Position numbers and translations under genes: made by a program
Source of the DNA: Bursaphelenchus xylophilus
Lineage: Eukaryota; Nematoda; Chromadorea; Rhabditida; Aphelenchoididae
NCBI GenBank assembly: GCA_904066235.2
Contig: CAJFCV020000002.1
Location: 7,502,001-7,566,000, forward strand
Reading direction: 5' to 3'
Length of the DNA stretch: 64,000 bases
Notes under the pieces: generated by a model
The model's database searches: none
Told to the model about the DNA's origin: nothing
What the model saw: the letters and a program-made list of their open reading frames with translations, nothing else
In this document: positions 34,316 to 46,112 of the stretch, in pieces
How the letters are laid out: every line of letters begins with the position of its first letter
Numbering within the stretch: the stretch's first letter is position 1

Positions 34316-35781
34316 TTTGTGACCGTCAGGATTGCACGCCACTAACCCGAATAGCAATTGGTTCCTGGCGGGTTTGACACTGAAATGACTTTCTCTGTGA
34401 CTTTGTGCTTGATTGGAAGCCAAGTTTTCTCTCACATGGCCTGGTAACGGGACCTAAGGCCACCCGCAGGCTCCACCCCGATCCAACGAAATTCGATATT
34501 TCTCTTCTAAAGCGCATGAAAAACGCGATTTCCCGGGGCCTGCGGCGGGTGGGAGATCTTCAGGCCGACCCTCTTCACGGAAGTTCGAAAATCACGTTTC
34601 GTCCTCAAGATACCGCGAATTGCGAGGATTTATAAAATTTTTTGCAAACATTTGGTCAGGACCTCATATCCCCGCTAAAAGGACCCTCAGGCCGGATTGG
34701 GGACGAAACTTCGAAATCAAAGATTGGACAATTAAATAACCCCCACTTCAACGTTTACAAAAATACTCAACATGAAGGGGAATATAAAATAGAGTGATAA
34801 AATTACATTTTTATTAAGACATTTGGTCATCCAACCATTCTCAATCGAGAATTCAAATACTCTCAACGAGATCTAGGATATCAGTTTTCAATTCGAGACT
34901 GGATGGGTGATCATAAACTTGATCCCGCAAACGTTAATATTTACGATCAGAACTCAGACATCTGTGCTCGGAAGAAAGATCATGCAGAATATCCATCTTG
35001 CAGTGAATAAAACTGAAGATATGAGTTTATAAAAAGAGACTTGTCTTTATTTTGTAATGGATGTCGTTTGTGTGGCCTTCAAACTTTTTGATTTGTACTT
35101 TAGACGGGGAACGAACGGCCGACACAAAAAAAAGATGACAAAATATGGACTGGACGTTCGGAAATGAGACGGTAATCGACGCCCTGGCCTTATATCAGCT
35201 ACGTAGATTAGGACTTGAAAGAATATTTTATATTATTTATGATCAACTAAAATGATGACCCTTTATGATTGTATACGGTACGACAAATAAAAGCATACCA
35301 TTCCAATATAATCCCCACAACATTGTTTGCAATCTCATAGCAAAAACAAAAGCTATTGATATCTTATTTTATATGATCTGGGATGATGACTCAACTCCGT
35401 GGATCTCGTGTTTATCGGACATCCCATTTTACCCCGCCCACATTATGTCGGCATATGGCCAGGATATGATGTGATCTTCATCTCTCTTCAGGTTCAATGT
35501 TATTTTTTCGCTCTTCTCGGTTAATTTTTGTTGTTTCAAACAAATGAGCTTTAAAGAAGAAGGATAAGATTACAGACCTGACCCTTCGTGATCCACAGAA
35601 CAGAGAATGGAACTCACTGGTTTAAAAATATGGGTTTGACATCTGTCAAGCGTGGGGTGGGTTTTTAGACAACATATCTTTAAGTGATGTTATTCATGTG
35701 AAGTCTCGTAATCAATTTGATTTATAATTAGATTTTTTGTAAGAATTACTCGAGTCTAATTGGTGGAATAATAGAAAGATT
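34316..35781. other. Intergenic, calexcitin-like gene to nmr-1
   Basis: A 1.47 kb gap upstream of the calexcitin-like gene and downstream of nmr-1, both minus. No coding region is supported. The part next to 34,316 probably carries the calexcitin-like promoter. Confidence 0.4.
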
Positions 35782-36066
35782 CTACACAAAAAACCTAGGA
35801 CTTCTAAACTTTCGATACTGCCCGATCGTGTGACTGCAAATCGGGCAATAATGTAAATAGTCAGCGAAAGCCCTTAATATGCATGGGAATATTGCACATG
35901 GCCAGAGAAATGTGACCACCAGTAAGACTGTACAGAACATGGCAAAGCCTCCAACCACGGGCTTGGGGATGGTGGTAACGGCCTTCCGACATCTACTACA
36001 ATAAACTCGACAAGGGCGCTCATTAAAGTCCAGGTTAATGGATCTTGTTTGTCTGTTGGGTGGGTC
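35782..36066 (-). other. nmr-1: LITAF-domain terminal exon of nmr-1
   Basis: This exon starts after CTCTCCTTGCAG in frame 0, and the upstream GluN1 exon ends in frame 0 at CAG before GTGCGT, so the join is in phase. Within it lie two CxxC pairs flanking a long hydrophobic stretch and the signature HYCPIC...G.Y, which define LITAF (zLITAF) domains. The exon has no in-frame ATG before the first CxxC, so it cannot easily be a separate LITAF gene. LITAF domains are cytosolic, monotopic membrane zinc modules of endosomes and plasma membrane, which fits the cytosolic side of a GluN1 tail. Confidence 0.8.
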
Positions 36067-39000
36067 CTGCAAGGAGAGGATTAGACCCTTGAACTCGAGT
36101 TGAAACGCGGTTTACAAGTCCCGCGGGCTTTGTCACGCACCTGTTGTTGATCTTCGATGGTCTTGAGAGCGCCCGAATCAGCTGATTGTTGACGGGCCCG
36201 GAGGCGCCAGCGTTGCGCGTAATTGAATGCGAGGCGTTTTCGTTTACTGTAATACATTTCAGACATCATATTACACAAGTTTCCATTCAGTCGAGTCTGT
36301 GTTTCCCTAGGGTTTCTATTATTTAACTTACCCTTCTTTTAGCTTCTTCCTTCCAATTTGAACTTCAAAAAAGCTCAAGATAGATCCGACCACCACTCCC
36401 ACGGCCACTAATATGAACAGATCTCTCATATTCTGTAATCCCAATCTGGCCGGAGTCTTGTGGATTTCATGATGACACTTCTCTTTCCCTGCTGTCCCGA
36501 TCCATTTACTCTCCATTTTCTGAATATCTCCCGCTAAATGTGAACTAAAACAGGATGTAAAGACAACCTTACTCTCAGCCAGTTTCAAGATCCTTGAAGT
36601 TATATAAGGAGTCCAAGGGGAGTTTTTCCTGAGGGCAATACCATACGCAGACCTCCCAAATAAGGTTCCCCGGGCTCTGAGATCACAATTCTTTGAGGCC
36701 TCGAAATCCAGACGAGCCGAATCCCAAATAAATGCCCCCAGGCTTCTAAAAAAAATAAGTAAAGTACTCAACCGTTCATGGCACGAACGATTAAATCTTA
36801 CTCATTTAACAAAGCATTGATCGCTTCTTGGGCGGTTTTATAATTGTGGCTCTCCATTTTCCTGAACATTGTACTTAATTCGACCTGTCGTTTGAAATAT
36901 TGGTACGTGTTGGAGTGGATTACTGTGCCGAATGAGAAATTTATGGAAGGATTTCGGAACTAAAATACGGTTGGAGAACAATTTAGGATCAAACCATAAG
37001 TTAAGAGGTGTAAAATCTCCGATGAGAGCATGATGACTAAAAAAATGGTGACAAACCCTCACCTTCGGATCATTGATGCCATTGAGACTCTTATCAGGTT
37101 GATCCAGAACCAAGAACGCGGCCAGATTGGCCGTATAAGAGGCTACCATAATCATACAAAATCCACACCAAACAATTCCAAGAACTCGCGCGGAAAACGA
37201 ACGAGGAGTCTCTAAGATAAGATAACTCTTGCCCAACTTTGAAATCACTGCAAATGATCGCAAACGTACTTTCGCTGACTCCCGAGTTAAGTAGCACGCC
37301 CCAAACAAACCACATTGCCTCGCCGAAGGAAACCGGGGTATCCTCCAATTCTGGTCTCGTGAAGATATCTTTTTGATAGGGAATGTTGAAAGGAGATCTG
37401 CAAAACATATCCATTCCCTTCGATATATCATTAAATTATTCTACCTCCAATCCAGTAGATATATTATGCACCCAATGACGAGAACAGACACAAAGAGGGC
37501 TCCCCATAAACTCTTCTTCAGAGGTTGCAGAAATGATTCCATTGGAGAATCTCGAGGATGCTGAAATCAGGATTACAGTAATCACATTTGGTCGACCAGT
37601 GTTTATTGCACCGCCCTACCCATTTCTCGAGCACTCGAATTCCATGAAACAGCCATGGCTCACTGAAATCCACGTACTTTTCCCGTTCCGGATTAATCGA
37701 CAAGGCGCCGATGGCCAGATCAGCTAGTCCAATATCCAATTCTCCGATCATTCCATTCAAAATGAGGTCATCTTCAGTGACGACTGGACCCCCATAAGTA
37801 TCATTTAAATGGAGTTCAAACTCGAAAGTGGCATCTCTTTGGGCTTCCATCGACGAGAGCTGTACTAACAAATCGATGGCAAATCCAGCACAGCAATGGT
37901 AGGAAGTGTAAGTGAGGTTCTCCTTTTTGGTACAGGGGGTCCAAGGACCTGGCTAAAACAATATAAAGATCAAAAGAGTGCAACTATATAAGAAGGAAAG
38001 TTGGCACGACTTACCACATGACCTCCCTCCACAAACATTGTCTTATAATATTTGCATTGACTTTTCTCAGCGACTGGAATCGAATACGTAAATGGGGGAT
38101 CGGGTACCGTAACGGCCTTGAGATTCTTTGGCAGTGTAATCTCTTGAGGCTTCAACAAACTATCTCCAGGCCATACAATCGAGGACTCATTGATGGATAA
38201 GTTACCGTAATGGGTCTAAAAACATCAATCTCAAAACATAGACCCACCATAAATCCAACAATGGCATCACCATCTGCATGGTGATTAAGAACATCATACG
38301 AAGCCTCTGTTCGATCTCCATTCCCATCAAATTCGATGTCATGGTAGTCACTATGGACCTTGGAAGTTATCATCTTGTCATAAAATCGCTGCCCAATATT
38401 ATTAATCCACTCATTGTTTTTGTTGATCTTGCATTGAGAAGGTGGACGGACCTCAATAAAATCATCGAAAATCTCCAATCCGTTTCGCAACACCGCCAAC
38501 GCATCTCTTAACGAGCTGAGGACGGTCTGACGCAGTCTGACCGATAAAACCCCTCTGGGCACATTGTCCGCTTTGAAGCCGGCTTCATTTACCAACCAGA
38601 CCCGACCTTTCACAAAGAGTTCAACGGATTCATTGAAGATTCTGAAGGCTTTTGAAGTCTTGGCATACAAAATAATCGTATTAGAAGTTGTGCCCTTGAG
38701 GGATTCGGTCAAATTGAAATTAGCATCCTCAATTTCAATGTGTTTTTGGATCTGGAATAACAAAAATTATGCATGACTGAATCAAAAATACCTGAATCTT
38801 GTTTCGAATACTAAGACTGTCAAATACTTGGACAAATTCTTGGCCATTTACGTCTTCCGCTACCGTAATCACCACAACCTGATGGTATTTGAGGGCATTC
38901 AAGAGATGGACAAAGACAAACGCCTCGTTACTGAATGGAGGGGAAGTTCGGAGAAAGGTCGGGTAGACATTCTGGAGGAATTTTGGGCATACAGCTTGAT

Positions 39001-39558
39001 GGATAATATAAAAAATCCGATACCTTTCTGGAGAACTGAGCGTCCTTAACCATTACGCCGATCACTGGGACTCGATAGAATCCAAGGGCGTAGCCAACGG
39101 CCGAGAAAACGGCCAAAGCGGCACTGTTTTCTTTTCGGGTACATTGGACCAAAAAGATGGCTATGGAACTGTTGAGAAGATCGCGACATACCAACTCTTT
39201 GGTTACGAACAATCGGTTAACCTGTCTATATATAATGAATACAAGAACCTTACGCAAGGACTTAATCACCTGCTAATTGATAATCCGACCTCATCTTACC
39301 TATCCTTCCCGTCCAATGAAACCTCCCATTCGAATGTTTCTGCTTCCAAATTCAATTCTTTTATTTCATCATTTATTGTGGTCTAATATAAATACAATTC
39401 AGATAGTAAAGGATCGCGCTTACCTTGACTCTGTCACTCAGCAATCGAGAGTTTTGATCTTCATCCACCACTATCAACACTCCTACTTTTTGTTTTTCGA
39501 TACAAAATACAGGAATTACAAAAACTGAGGCAATAACAACAGGAATAAAAGAGAACAT
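35782..39558 (-). CDS. nmr-1: NMDA receptor GluN1 subunit with C-terminal LITAF-like domain
   Basis: GluN1 is the obligate glycine-binding subunit of NMDA-type glutamate channels. Fifteen exons join in phase: 39558-39424, 39382-39300, 39225-39024, 38971-38792, 38751-38248, 38215-38015, 37952-37620, 37560-37445, 37397-37270, 37211-37063, 36959-36802, 36745-36573, 36533-36332, 36246-36141 and 36066-35782 (984 aa). It has a signal peptide, the amino-terminal domain, the pore segment [12 protein letters not shown] with the GluN1 asparagine, [12 protein letters not shown] (from residue 652), [12 protein letters not shown] and [15 protein letters not shown]4 is about residues 826-845. The proximal tail [14 protein letters not shown] matches the GluN1 tail QLAFAAVNVWR. 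The final exon (891-984) encodes a LITAF-like domain: CSRC (913-916), VTT, a hydrophobic stretch, [20 protein letters not shown] (CPIC 964-967). Retention of the last intron would instead end the protein after 19 different residues. Confidence 0.88.
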
Positions 39559-39768
39559 TAAGTCGTTCTTAAGACGTATTATGATAAGTAATTTATAACA
39601 TAAGAAACATGAGTCTAGACAATCTTAATTTAGACTTCAAGCTTTAAATCGTCAAATGTAAATTAACGAAAGAATGAGAAAGTCCAATAAAAAGAGCCTA
39701 TACGTCCAAAAAACGGTACCTCAGAGGTTAGGAACGGGGTATAAACAAGTTTCGGGCAATTGAGTCCT

Positions 39769-41202
39769 CTAGATGGCCGGCATTCCTTCACGGAGCCGCT
39801 TCAACCGCGCCGCCAATTCGTCCTTCTCAGGCACCGGAATGTGTTTGGGGACTTCAGGCATGGTTGGGAGAGATGGAGCTTCCTCTTCCTTCAGCAAATC
39901 ATTCAATTCATCTTCAAGAGCAGCTTCGTCGACCACATTGGAAGGACTGGGGATGTTCTTGATGCCTTCTCGGAGAGCTTCATCCACATCATTCGCCTCT
40001 TGAATGGCTTCATGGATACTATCCATGGTCTCGTCGATCTAGAAACAAGATTCATTTCATGTGAATAAAGCGCAAAACATGAAATCTTATAAATTGTTAC
40101 CTTATCCATGGTTAATCCTTGTCTCTGCAACGCTCCCTTGTATGCGTCGGTTCCCATCTTGTAAACGTCCATGATCTCCCTGGTTTGTTTCGTTGCTGCA
40201 AGCTGTTCCATCATCTGCAGTAACTTCTGGCATTGATTATCCTTATCCAGAAGCTCTTTCTCTGCTCTCTTCTTCTTTTTCATCGCTGATAAGGCGGCCA
40301 TCTTATCTCCCTTTCGTAAGTTATCCTTTGCTTCATTTGTAAACACCCGGACTTTGTTTTCAGCCTTTCGTATCTCTGACTGTAGCCTGGTCATTGTTCG
40401 CCGGAGATTGTGAACAGATACATCAGCCTGTGTAAACTTGGCTGGACCTTTGGAACCTTGATCCTAAAATAACAAGAACTCAATAAACTTCCGATAACCT
40501 ACTTTAAATTTTAGAATTCGCTCGCCGTCTTGTGACTGGCCTTCTGTAACTTCCCCTTGCCTCATCAATTCATCCAAAACGAGATCAAAAGAATTTTTAT
40601 CTACAATACCCGCACATCTTGCTTTGAACTCGTCGTAGGCGACCACCTCTGGACAATCGACCATCTCATATTGCACCTTGTAGTACTCGAGCATTTCTCT
40701 CGCCAATGCCTAAAAATAACAAATCACAAAATTATGCAAGATATATCTAAAACACTCACTTTTACCGTTGGCATGTGCACTAGCTTAACCTTCTTGAAGT
40801 CCACACTCAAACCCATCAACCATGAGCTCTTTGCGACCAACGAAGTCCCCCAACCAATCCATCCTTGCCTTGGAGATGCTAACTCTTCCACGGGTACAAA
40901 GATTTGTTTCCTAAACATGGAATTGACTCAAAAATAAATGATACTTACTTGTGCAATTCTTCAAAGACGGTCAACAAAGGCGCTGGTAATTGATTTCCCC
41001 TTCGGAACTTCTCCCTGAGCTCTTCATAATCAACTAAACATTTCTTTTCCATCTTACAATAATTCGCTATCAAGTTCTTCCAAAACTCAATGGTTCGATC
41101 AAAATTAATCGAATTCACACTTCGCGCCTTCAACATCGACATCAAACCGCGCATTTCATCGTCGTCGTCCCAACAATCCGGCAGGTATGCCGCCTTCTTC
41201 AT
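39769..41202 (-). CDS. CHMP7: CHMP7, ESCRT-II/III hybrid protein
   Basis: CHMP7 recruits ESCRT-III to the nuclear envelope. Five exons join in phase: 41202-40949, 40910-40760, 40709-40503, 40463-40101 and 40038-39769 (414 aa). The N-terminal ESCRT-II-like winged-helix region begins YLPDCWDDDDEMRGLM and includes NFDRTIEFWKNLI, matching human CHMP7. The Snf7 core (about 215-345) is basic and helical with RRTMTRLQSEIRKAE, LRKGDKMAALSAMKKKK and LLQMMEQLAATKQTREIMD. The acidic C-terminus has DELNDLLKEEE, a MIM-type region, and ends RLKRLREGMPAI. An upstream in-frame non-ATG extension exists, but the ATG at 41,202 gives the family-like start. Confidence 0.88.
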
Positions 41203-41446
41203 CAGGAATATTGTTTTAGGTATACCACAGAAAATAAAAGCTAATGAAAGCGCAAGAGCAAGACACTCTACCAAATGAGTTCAATTTGTACCTCGTGGTG
41301 ATCTCCTTCTTCACAAATTATGAACAAATTATTTCTGGACGCTTCAGCGAATTAAACGAAATGACACAAAATATATTGGTTTTTTGACACTTTGCAACAA
41401 TTTATTGGAATGAATGAAAACCATGACATTCCTGGAAACCCAGGTT

Positions 41447-41963
41447 TTATTCATCTCCAAAAATGTTGGGATGATCATTTAGATGAGATCGAAAACAGTC
41501 TTTGATGGGATTGAAGTTCTGAAGACAGAAAATGTGCTTCAAATAATCATTTGGCGTGGTTTTGTAGTTACAGTACGGTAGGCATTGTGAGAGAACACCT
41601 CTAAAAAGAGTTCAAACTGTATTGGGGAAGCTTACTTTTTCTTGCAACACTCCGTGTGATCTGCTTTTGATGTTGCACATGCCCACATATCAGGCACTGT
41701 ATTTCCCTTTGGAGTGCAGGAGTTGAGGAAGAACAAGACCTATAAAAAATAATAGTACAGTAATTAAAAGTAATTTTTCTCAATCTTACATTATCCGCAG
41801 CCAAAGACGAGAAGTCGCAAAATTTTTGTTTGCAGATTCTATCAGCGTTCTTGTGCTTCGAGCAGCATAATTTAAATTTGGTATTACTATCCCGTAAAGC
41901 AGTAGTGTTAACAACAAAAAGAAACACGAGTAAGACGGATGGAAACATAAAGAAGATACGCAT
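41447..41963 (-). CDS. Secreted DB-module (PF01682-type) cysteine-rich protein
   Basis: Three exons, 41963-41790, 41739-41636 and 41600-41447, give 143 aa in phase. A signal peptide (MRIFFMFPSVLLVFLFVVNT, cut near residue 22) is followed by a single cysteine-rich module with FKLCCSKHKNADRICKQKFC, ACATSKADHTECCKKKGV and QCLPYC. The CC pairs with C...C..C spacing are those of the nematode DB domain, found in extracellular proteins, some of them Ig-family or neuropeptide-like. Its function is not known from sequence. It sits between HSPBP1 (269 bp) and CHMP7 (244 bp) on the same strand. Confidence 0.82.
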
Positions 41964-42232
41964 TACTACAATCTTTTTTAGGGATTTCGGAGATATTGAT
42001 AAGGGAGTTGGTGAAAGAGTCAAAACTGGTCCGATTTAATGTTCGGATCGACTGAAGAGCCGTCGGACGAGTCAATTTAGGATGACATAATGATCAAGTT
42101 CAGCCTTACTGGCATTTATATTGCATTTTAAAGATCCCTCAGCCATCAAAAGTCCAACAAAACTTTATTCCAAATGAAACAATATAAATTGAAAACCGAG
42201 TTTTAAGTGACAACATAAATACAAAGAAGATA

Positions 42233-43246
42233 TCAGTTAGCTGGAGGTTGATCCTCCTGGAGATAAGCAAGGGACTCGGCGAAACGTTCGGGCTCTTGGT
42301 TTAACCGTTCTCTGATTGGAGCAAGGAATCGTTCTGGTTTTATATTCAGCCGGGAGATCAGCTCGGGAGCGGCCGAACGGCCGATATTAGCCAAGGCGAT
42401 GACACAACGATGGAGTAGATGATCATCAGAGACGTTGGAGGCATGATGGAAAGTGTCTAGCACTTTGGAGTGCCCATCCAGTTGGACGAACTTTCTGAAA
42501 CGTGAAAAGTTATGCTGTCTAACGATTACTGTAATAAAATCCTTATTGTTAGAGTTTTAACTTACATAACAGCTGGAGGAAAAGATTTGACCATGGCCGA
42601 TAACGCCGAGACTGCCTTCAGTTTTCCGGTCTACAAATAGAGTAATTACATATATCAGTTTCTACACGTTAAAACTTACATTATTTTCCGTTTGAATCAA
42701 GTAATCCAGGCAATGATCAATGAAGTTTGATTTGAGGAGCTCTTTTTGAACTGGAGGATTATTCTGGGCAATTTCGGAGATCAAAGGTAGGATCGAAATG
42801 GATGAGACATCTTTCTTTTTATGCTGAAAACAGTAAATTAGTATATTCAACAGGTTATTCTATAATATTTTATATAAATCATCATAAGTTCTTACCAGAA
42901 TATCCTCAACAATCCTAGTTCCGCCCAGTTTACAAAAATCCAGCGCCAGGTCAAGATCACAGACCAGATCGATCAGATTGATTACAGCCAGATCCAATTC
43001 TTCTTTCAATTCCTCATCGTTTTTCTCCAGATCAACATCCTTTAGATTGGCAATCCTCGCTTTCAATTTTCGGATGGGATCCGAATCCTTTGCGAATTCA
43101 GTCAAAGCTTCTTCGAGCCACTTTCTGTCATCTTCATTTAATGGTTTGATCGATCGATCGGTCTCATTTTCTCCTTGAGCAGTTGTGGCCAAGGCCAGGA
43201 GTTGGCCATAGGCTCCAGTATCCAATTGGGACTTCTTTTCAGCCAT
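42233..43246 (-). CDS. HSPBP1: HspBP1/Fes1-type Hsp70 nucleotide exchange factor
   Basis: HspBP1 is an armadillo-fold cytosolic exchange factor for Hsp70. Four exons join in phase: 43246-42896, 42823-42680, 42630-42566 and 42494-42233 (273 aa). The N-terminal region has LNEDDRKWLEEALTEF and LVCDLDLALDFCKLGG, the conserved D..NA.DF.K.GG element of the family (here D-LALDFCKLGG). Armadillo-like helices follow (SSISILPLISEIAQNNPPVQ; TGKLKAVSALSAMVKSFPPA), with a short C-terminal helix pair. It begins 181 bp after the DHX35 stop, with CTTTAG 8 nt before the ATG, so it is probably a downstream operon gene. Confidence 0.85.
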
Positions 43247-43254
43247 ACAAAAAG

Positions 43255-43264
43255 CTAAAGGAAC
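43255..43264 (-). promoter_or_regulatory. Trans-splice acceptor candidate before HSPBP1
   Basis: CCTTTAG ends at 43,255, eight bases before the HSPBP1 ATG, in the 181-bp gap after DHX35. The position is typical for an SL acceptor of a downstream operon gene. The sequence before it is less T-rich than most acceptors here, so this is tentative. Confidence 0.35.
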
Positions 43265-43427
43265 AAATTCGTTTCCTTAATCACTAAGTCTAATATAAGA
43301 GAGACAATAACTCTTTCCAAAGACATCATCTAAACCATTCCACCCGTATTTTATTATCGCGATTAAATAAAGTACAACTGAATAAAGTATTATATTACAT
43401 ATACAGCTATGTACAAACGCAGCGATT

Positions 43428-45961
43428 TTAATTGAAATTCCCCAATTGATCGGCTTCGTATTCATCCTGCATATTGTTCTTAGGATCCTGAAAACAGGAT
43501 TCAGTAATTACAACATATAGATGATGCACTTTAGATCAGATTACTTACATTTCCGAAGTCATAGTAATGTCCGGCAATCTCCCTGAGCCAATCCAAATCA
43601 ATAACACTCAAATCTCTGATCGAATTCTGTAGAATATCAGTAAATACCACATATTTGGGATAATCTTTTCGATACATTACAGTAGATCCTTTGTAAACTT
43701 TGAATGGAATGGAATCCCGTAATGTTACATAGTGCCCAGTATGATCGTACCTGGCACATTGAGAGAAGAACCCAGTGAGAAGACATCTTCGGATCCTAGC
43801 CGTCTCTCCGATCAGTCCTTTACATGTCTTGAGGGGTATCTCGAACTTCTTCATGTATCTTTTGAGTTGTTCGCAGATGTTATGAGCAGAGCAGAGACCT
43901 TTGTAATTCACATAGTGATCTCGGCACCATTTTGAAGACTTTCCGTTCTGAAAATAAATTATTAATCGGATACCCGAATGAAACTTCTACCTCAATAAAA
44001 CAAGTGTAAACATTCAGCATGGTCAAATGATCTCCCTCCTCCACAGCAAATTTCCGTTTGGTCACCTCAGCCATATGTCGATTATCACCGGGAATGAAAA
44101 CATTCTGAATCTGCATCATAGCCAAGATCGCGGCCATTTCTTGACTGCATTCGTAGGTTGCCGATGACATTAAGACTTTGACATGCATTGGAGGAAGAGG
44201 AAAGGAGGACATTGTATGCCCTAATGGGTTAACCAACATCCCCTCTTCATCGATAGCGCCTAAGGCGAACAGTGAGTGGAGAGCTTGGATTACAAGTTGG
44301 GATGGAGGGCGCTGAAATGTTATAACATCATTTAAAATTCATCAAAATTTATATTACACCAGACAGGCAGGCCTACCGAAGGAAGTTCGAATTTCAATAA
44401 GTTGTTGATGCCAAGTGATTTAAGCGTCAATATAACTTGACTGAGATCAGTCCTCTGCATTTCCGGGACTTGTGATGGTAACATCTTCTGATATTCCTCC
44501 TCTGGATATAACCGATAGCATTTCCCAGCATGAATTCGTCCAGCACGACCCGCCCTTTGTTTCGCAGATGACTTTGATATCTTCACAGTTTGTAAGGTCT
44601 CTACTCCATTGTCCGGATTATATACTCGTAGTTTCACAAGGCCACAATCAATTACTGTAAATGGAATTTTGACTCATCCACAAATCAATGCATAAAATGC
44701 AGTCGTCTTACCGTAACAAACTCCGGGGATCGTGACCGAGGTCTCGGCAACATTGGTGGACACAATAACTTTTCTTGTGCCATAGGCAGCTGAGTCGAAT
44801 ACCGCGACCTGAAAAAAAATATATGTTTATGAAACAACAATATAACGACAAGAGCATTTATAAACTAACCTGTTGTCGTTGTGTTAGTCCGGAATACAAT
44901 GGCATGACTCTCAGTTGACCATATTGCTTTAGATTTTTGCTTGCATCAATCAGCATTGAAACCGCTCTTTCCACTTCGTCTTGTCCAGTCAAGAAAACCA
45001 AAATATCTCCATATTTCTCAGTCTTGTGGATAAAGATGGCTGCGTCAACTGCTGCTTTAATGTAATCAGGACATGGTCTAAAGGAATATAACATCATAAA
45101 GATGTGATACTTACACTTTAGAGTAGAGAACACTAACTGGATACATTCTTCCTTCCACCGAGACTATTTGCGCCGTGTCCAGAGATCTGTCCTCGCTATC
45201 GTTGGTCTCAAAAAAGTCTTTAAACACCTAAACAAGATGGATCTAACATAGCAAAACTTACCTCCGCATCCATTGTTGCCGACATCACCACCAATTTCAA
45301 GTCCAATCTTACACTCAATACTCTCTTCAAGAGGCCGAGGAGAAGATCTGTGGTGATGGTTCTTTCATGACTCTCGTCCACAATCACGATACTGTACTTG
45401 GTTAGCAAAGGGTCGGTTTGGAACTCTCGGAGGAGGATGCCGTCCGTCATAAATTTGACTTGGGTATTCTCGGACATAACTTCATTAAATCTGAGGACAT
45501 ATCCCACTTTATCTCCAATTGAACAATGCATTTCAGCCGCAACCCGAGTAGCCAGCTAAAGTTTTATAAAATAATTATGAATTATAGAACCTACCGTAAC
45601 CGCCGCGACTCTTCTCGGTTGGGTGATCGCGATCTGTTGGCCGTTCTGCGCCCATCCATTTTCGGCCAAGAACTAAAACACTTATATCAATGTATAGAAG
45701 TCTTACCTGAGGGACCTGTGTGCTCTTCCCTGATCCGGTTTCCCCTACAATAATCACCGTTCTGAATCTCTCGCATAAATACAATATCTGAGTTTTGTAT
45801 TTCGTGATGGGAAGTTTTTTCCTTGTCAAACTGATGGACATGGCCAAAGAGGGGTTCTGGAATACGAAGTCGGTGGTCTCATTCCCTCCACTTCTCTGTT
45901 CCAAGGCCAGGTTCGGATCCGTATCATCATCATAAGAAGGGCGAACAAATCGGGCCGACAT
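43428..45961 (-). CDS. DHX35: DEAH-box RNA helicase DHX35
   Basis: DHX35 is a DEAH/RHA RNA helicase found with late spliceosomes. Ten exons join in phase: 45961-45707, 45672-45595, 45555-45262, 45227-45115, 45077-44870, 44808-44712, 44654-44377, 44311-43991, 43947-43549 and 43487-43428 (700 aa; human 703). It has Walker A GETGSGKST (73-81), TQPRRVAA, the motif II box as DESH (171-174) rather than DEAH, SAT (MSATMD), LTGQDEVE, STNVAETSVTI and QRAGRAGR. HA2/OB regions follow, with RKFAVEEGDHLTMLNVY and KWCRDHYVNYKGL. CGCAG abuts the start codon, a likely trans-splice acceptor. HEATR1 ends 151 bp upstream and HSPBP1 starts 181 bp downstream on the same strand. Confidence 0.93.
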
Positions 45962-45972
45962 CTGCGATAAGA
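45962..45972 (-). promoter_or_regulatory. Trans-splice acceptor candidate before DHX35
   Basis: TCTTATCGCAG ends immediately before the DHX35 ATG, with no upstream donor that could join it in cis. It lies 151 bp after the HEATR1 stop, which is operon-like spacing. Confidence 0.45.
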
Positions 45973-46112
45973 CAGAACTTCTCACACCCCTTTTAGTATC
46001 ATACTGAGTTCTTTACAGATGCATTTCTCTTACAACTATTTCAAGAAAACGTTTAATAGTATTGATAACGATGAAACAATAACAATAAACAACAAATTCA
46101 ACAAGTACTTGA

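Noticed and set aside
35782..36066. LITAF exon as a separate downstream operon gene
   Set aside because: No in-frame ATG precedes the first CxxC pair, the upstream intron is only 74 nt, and phases match the GluN1 exon. Fusion is the simpler reading.
36328..36771. Reading through from GluN1 exon 12 into exon 13 without splicing
   Set aside because: The frame is open, but it inserts 13 non-conserved residues ([13 protein letters not shown]). Splicing at 36,573/36,533 restores the GluN1 alignment.
41224..41300. tRNA-like D-arm (ACTCATTTGGTAGAGT) on the minus strand upstream of CHMP7
   Set aside because: D-stem and loop fit well, but there is no matching anticodon stem, no T-arm GGTTCRA motif and no acceptor pairing. 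At best it is a decayed fragment.
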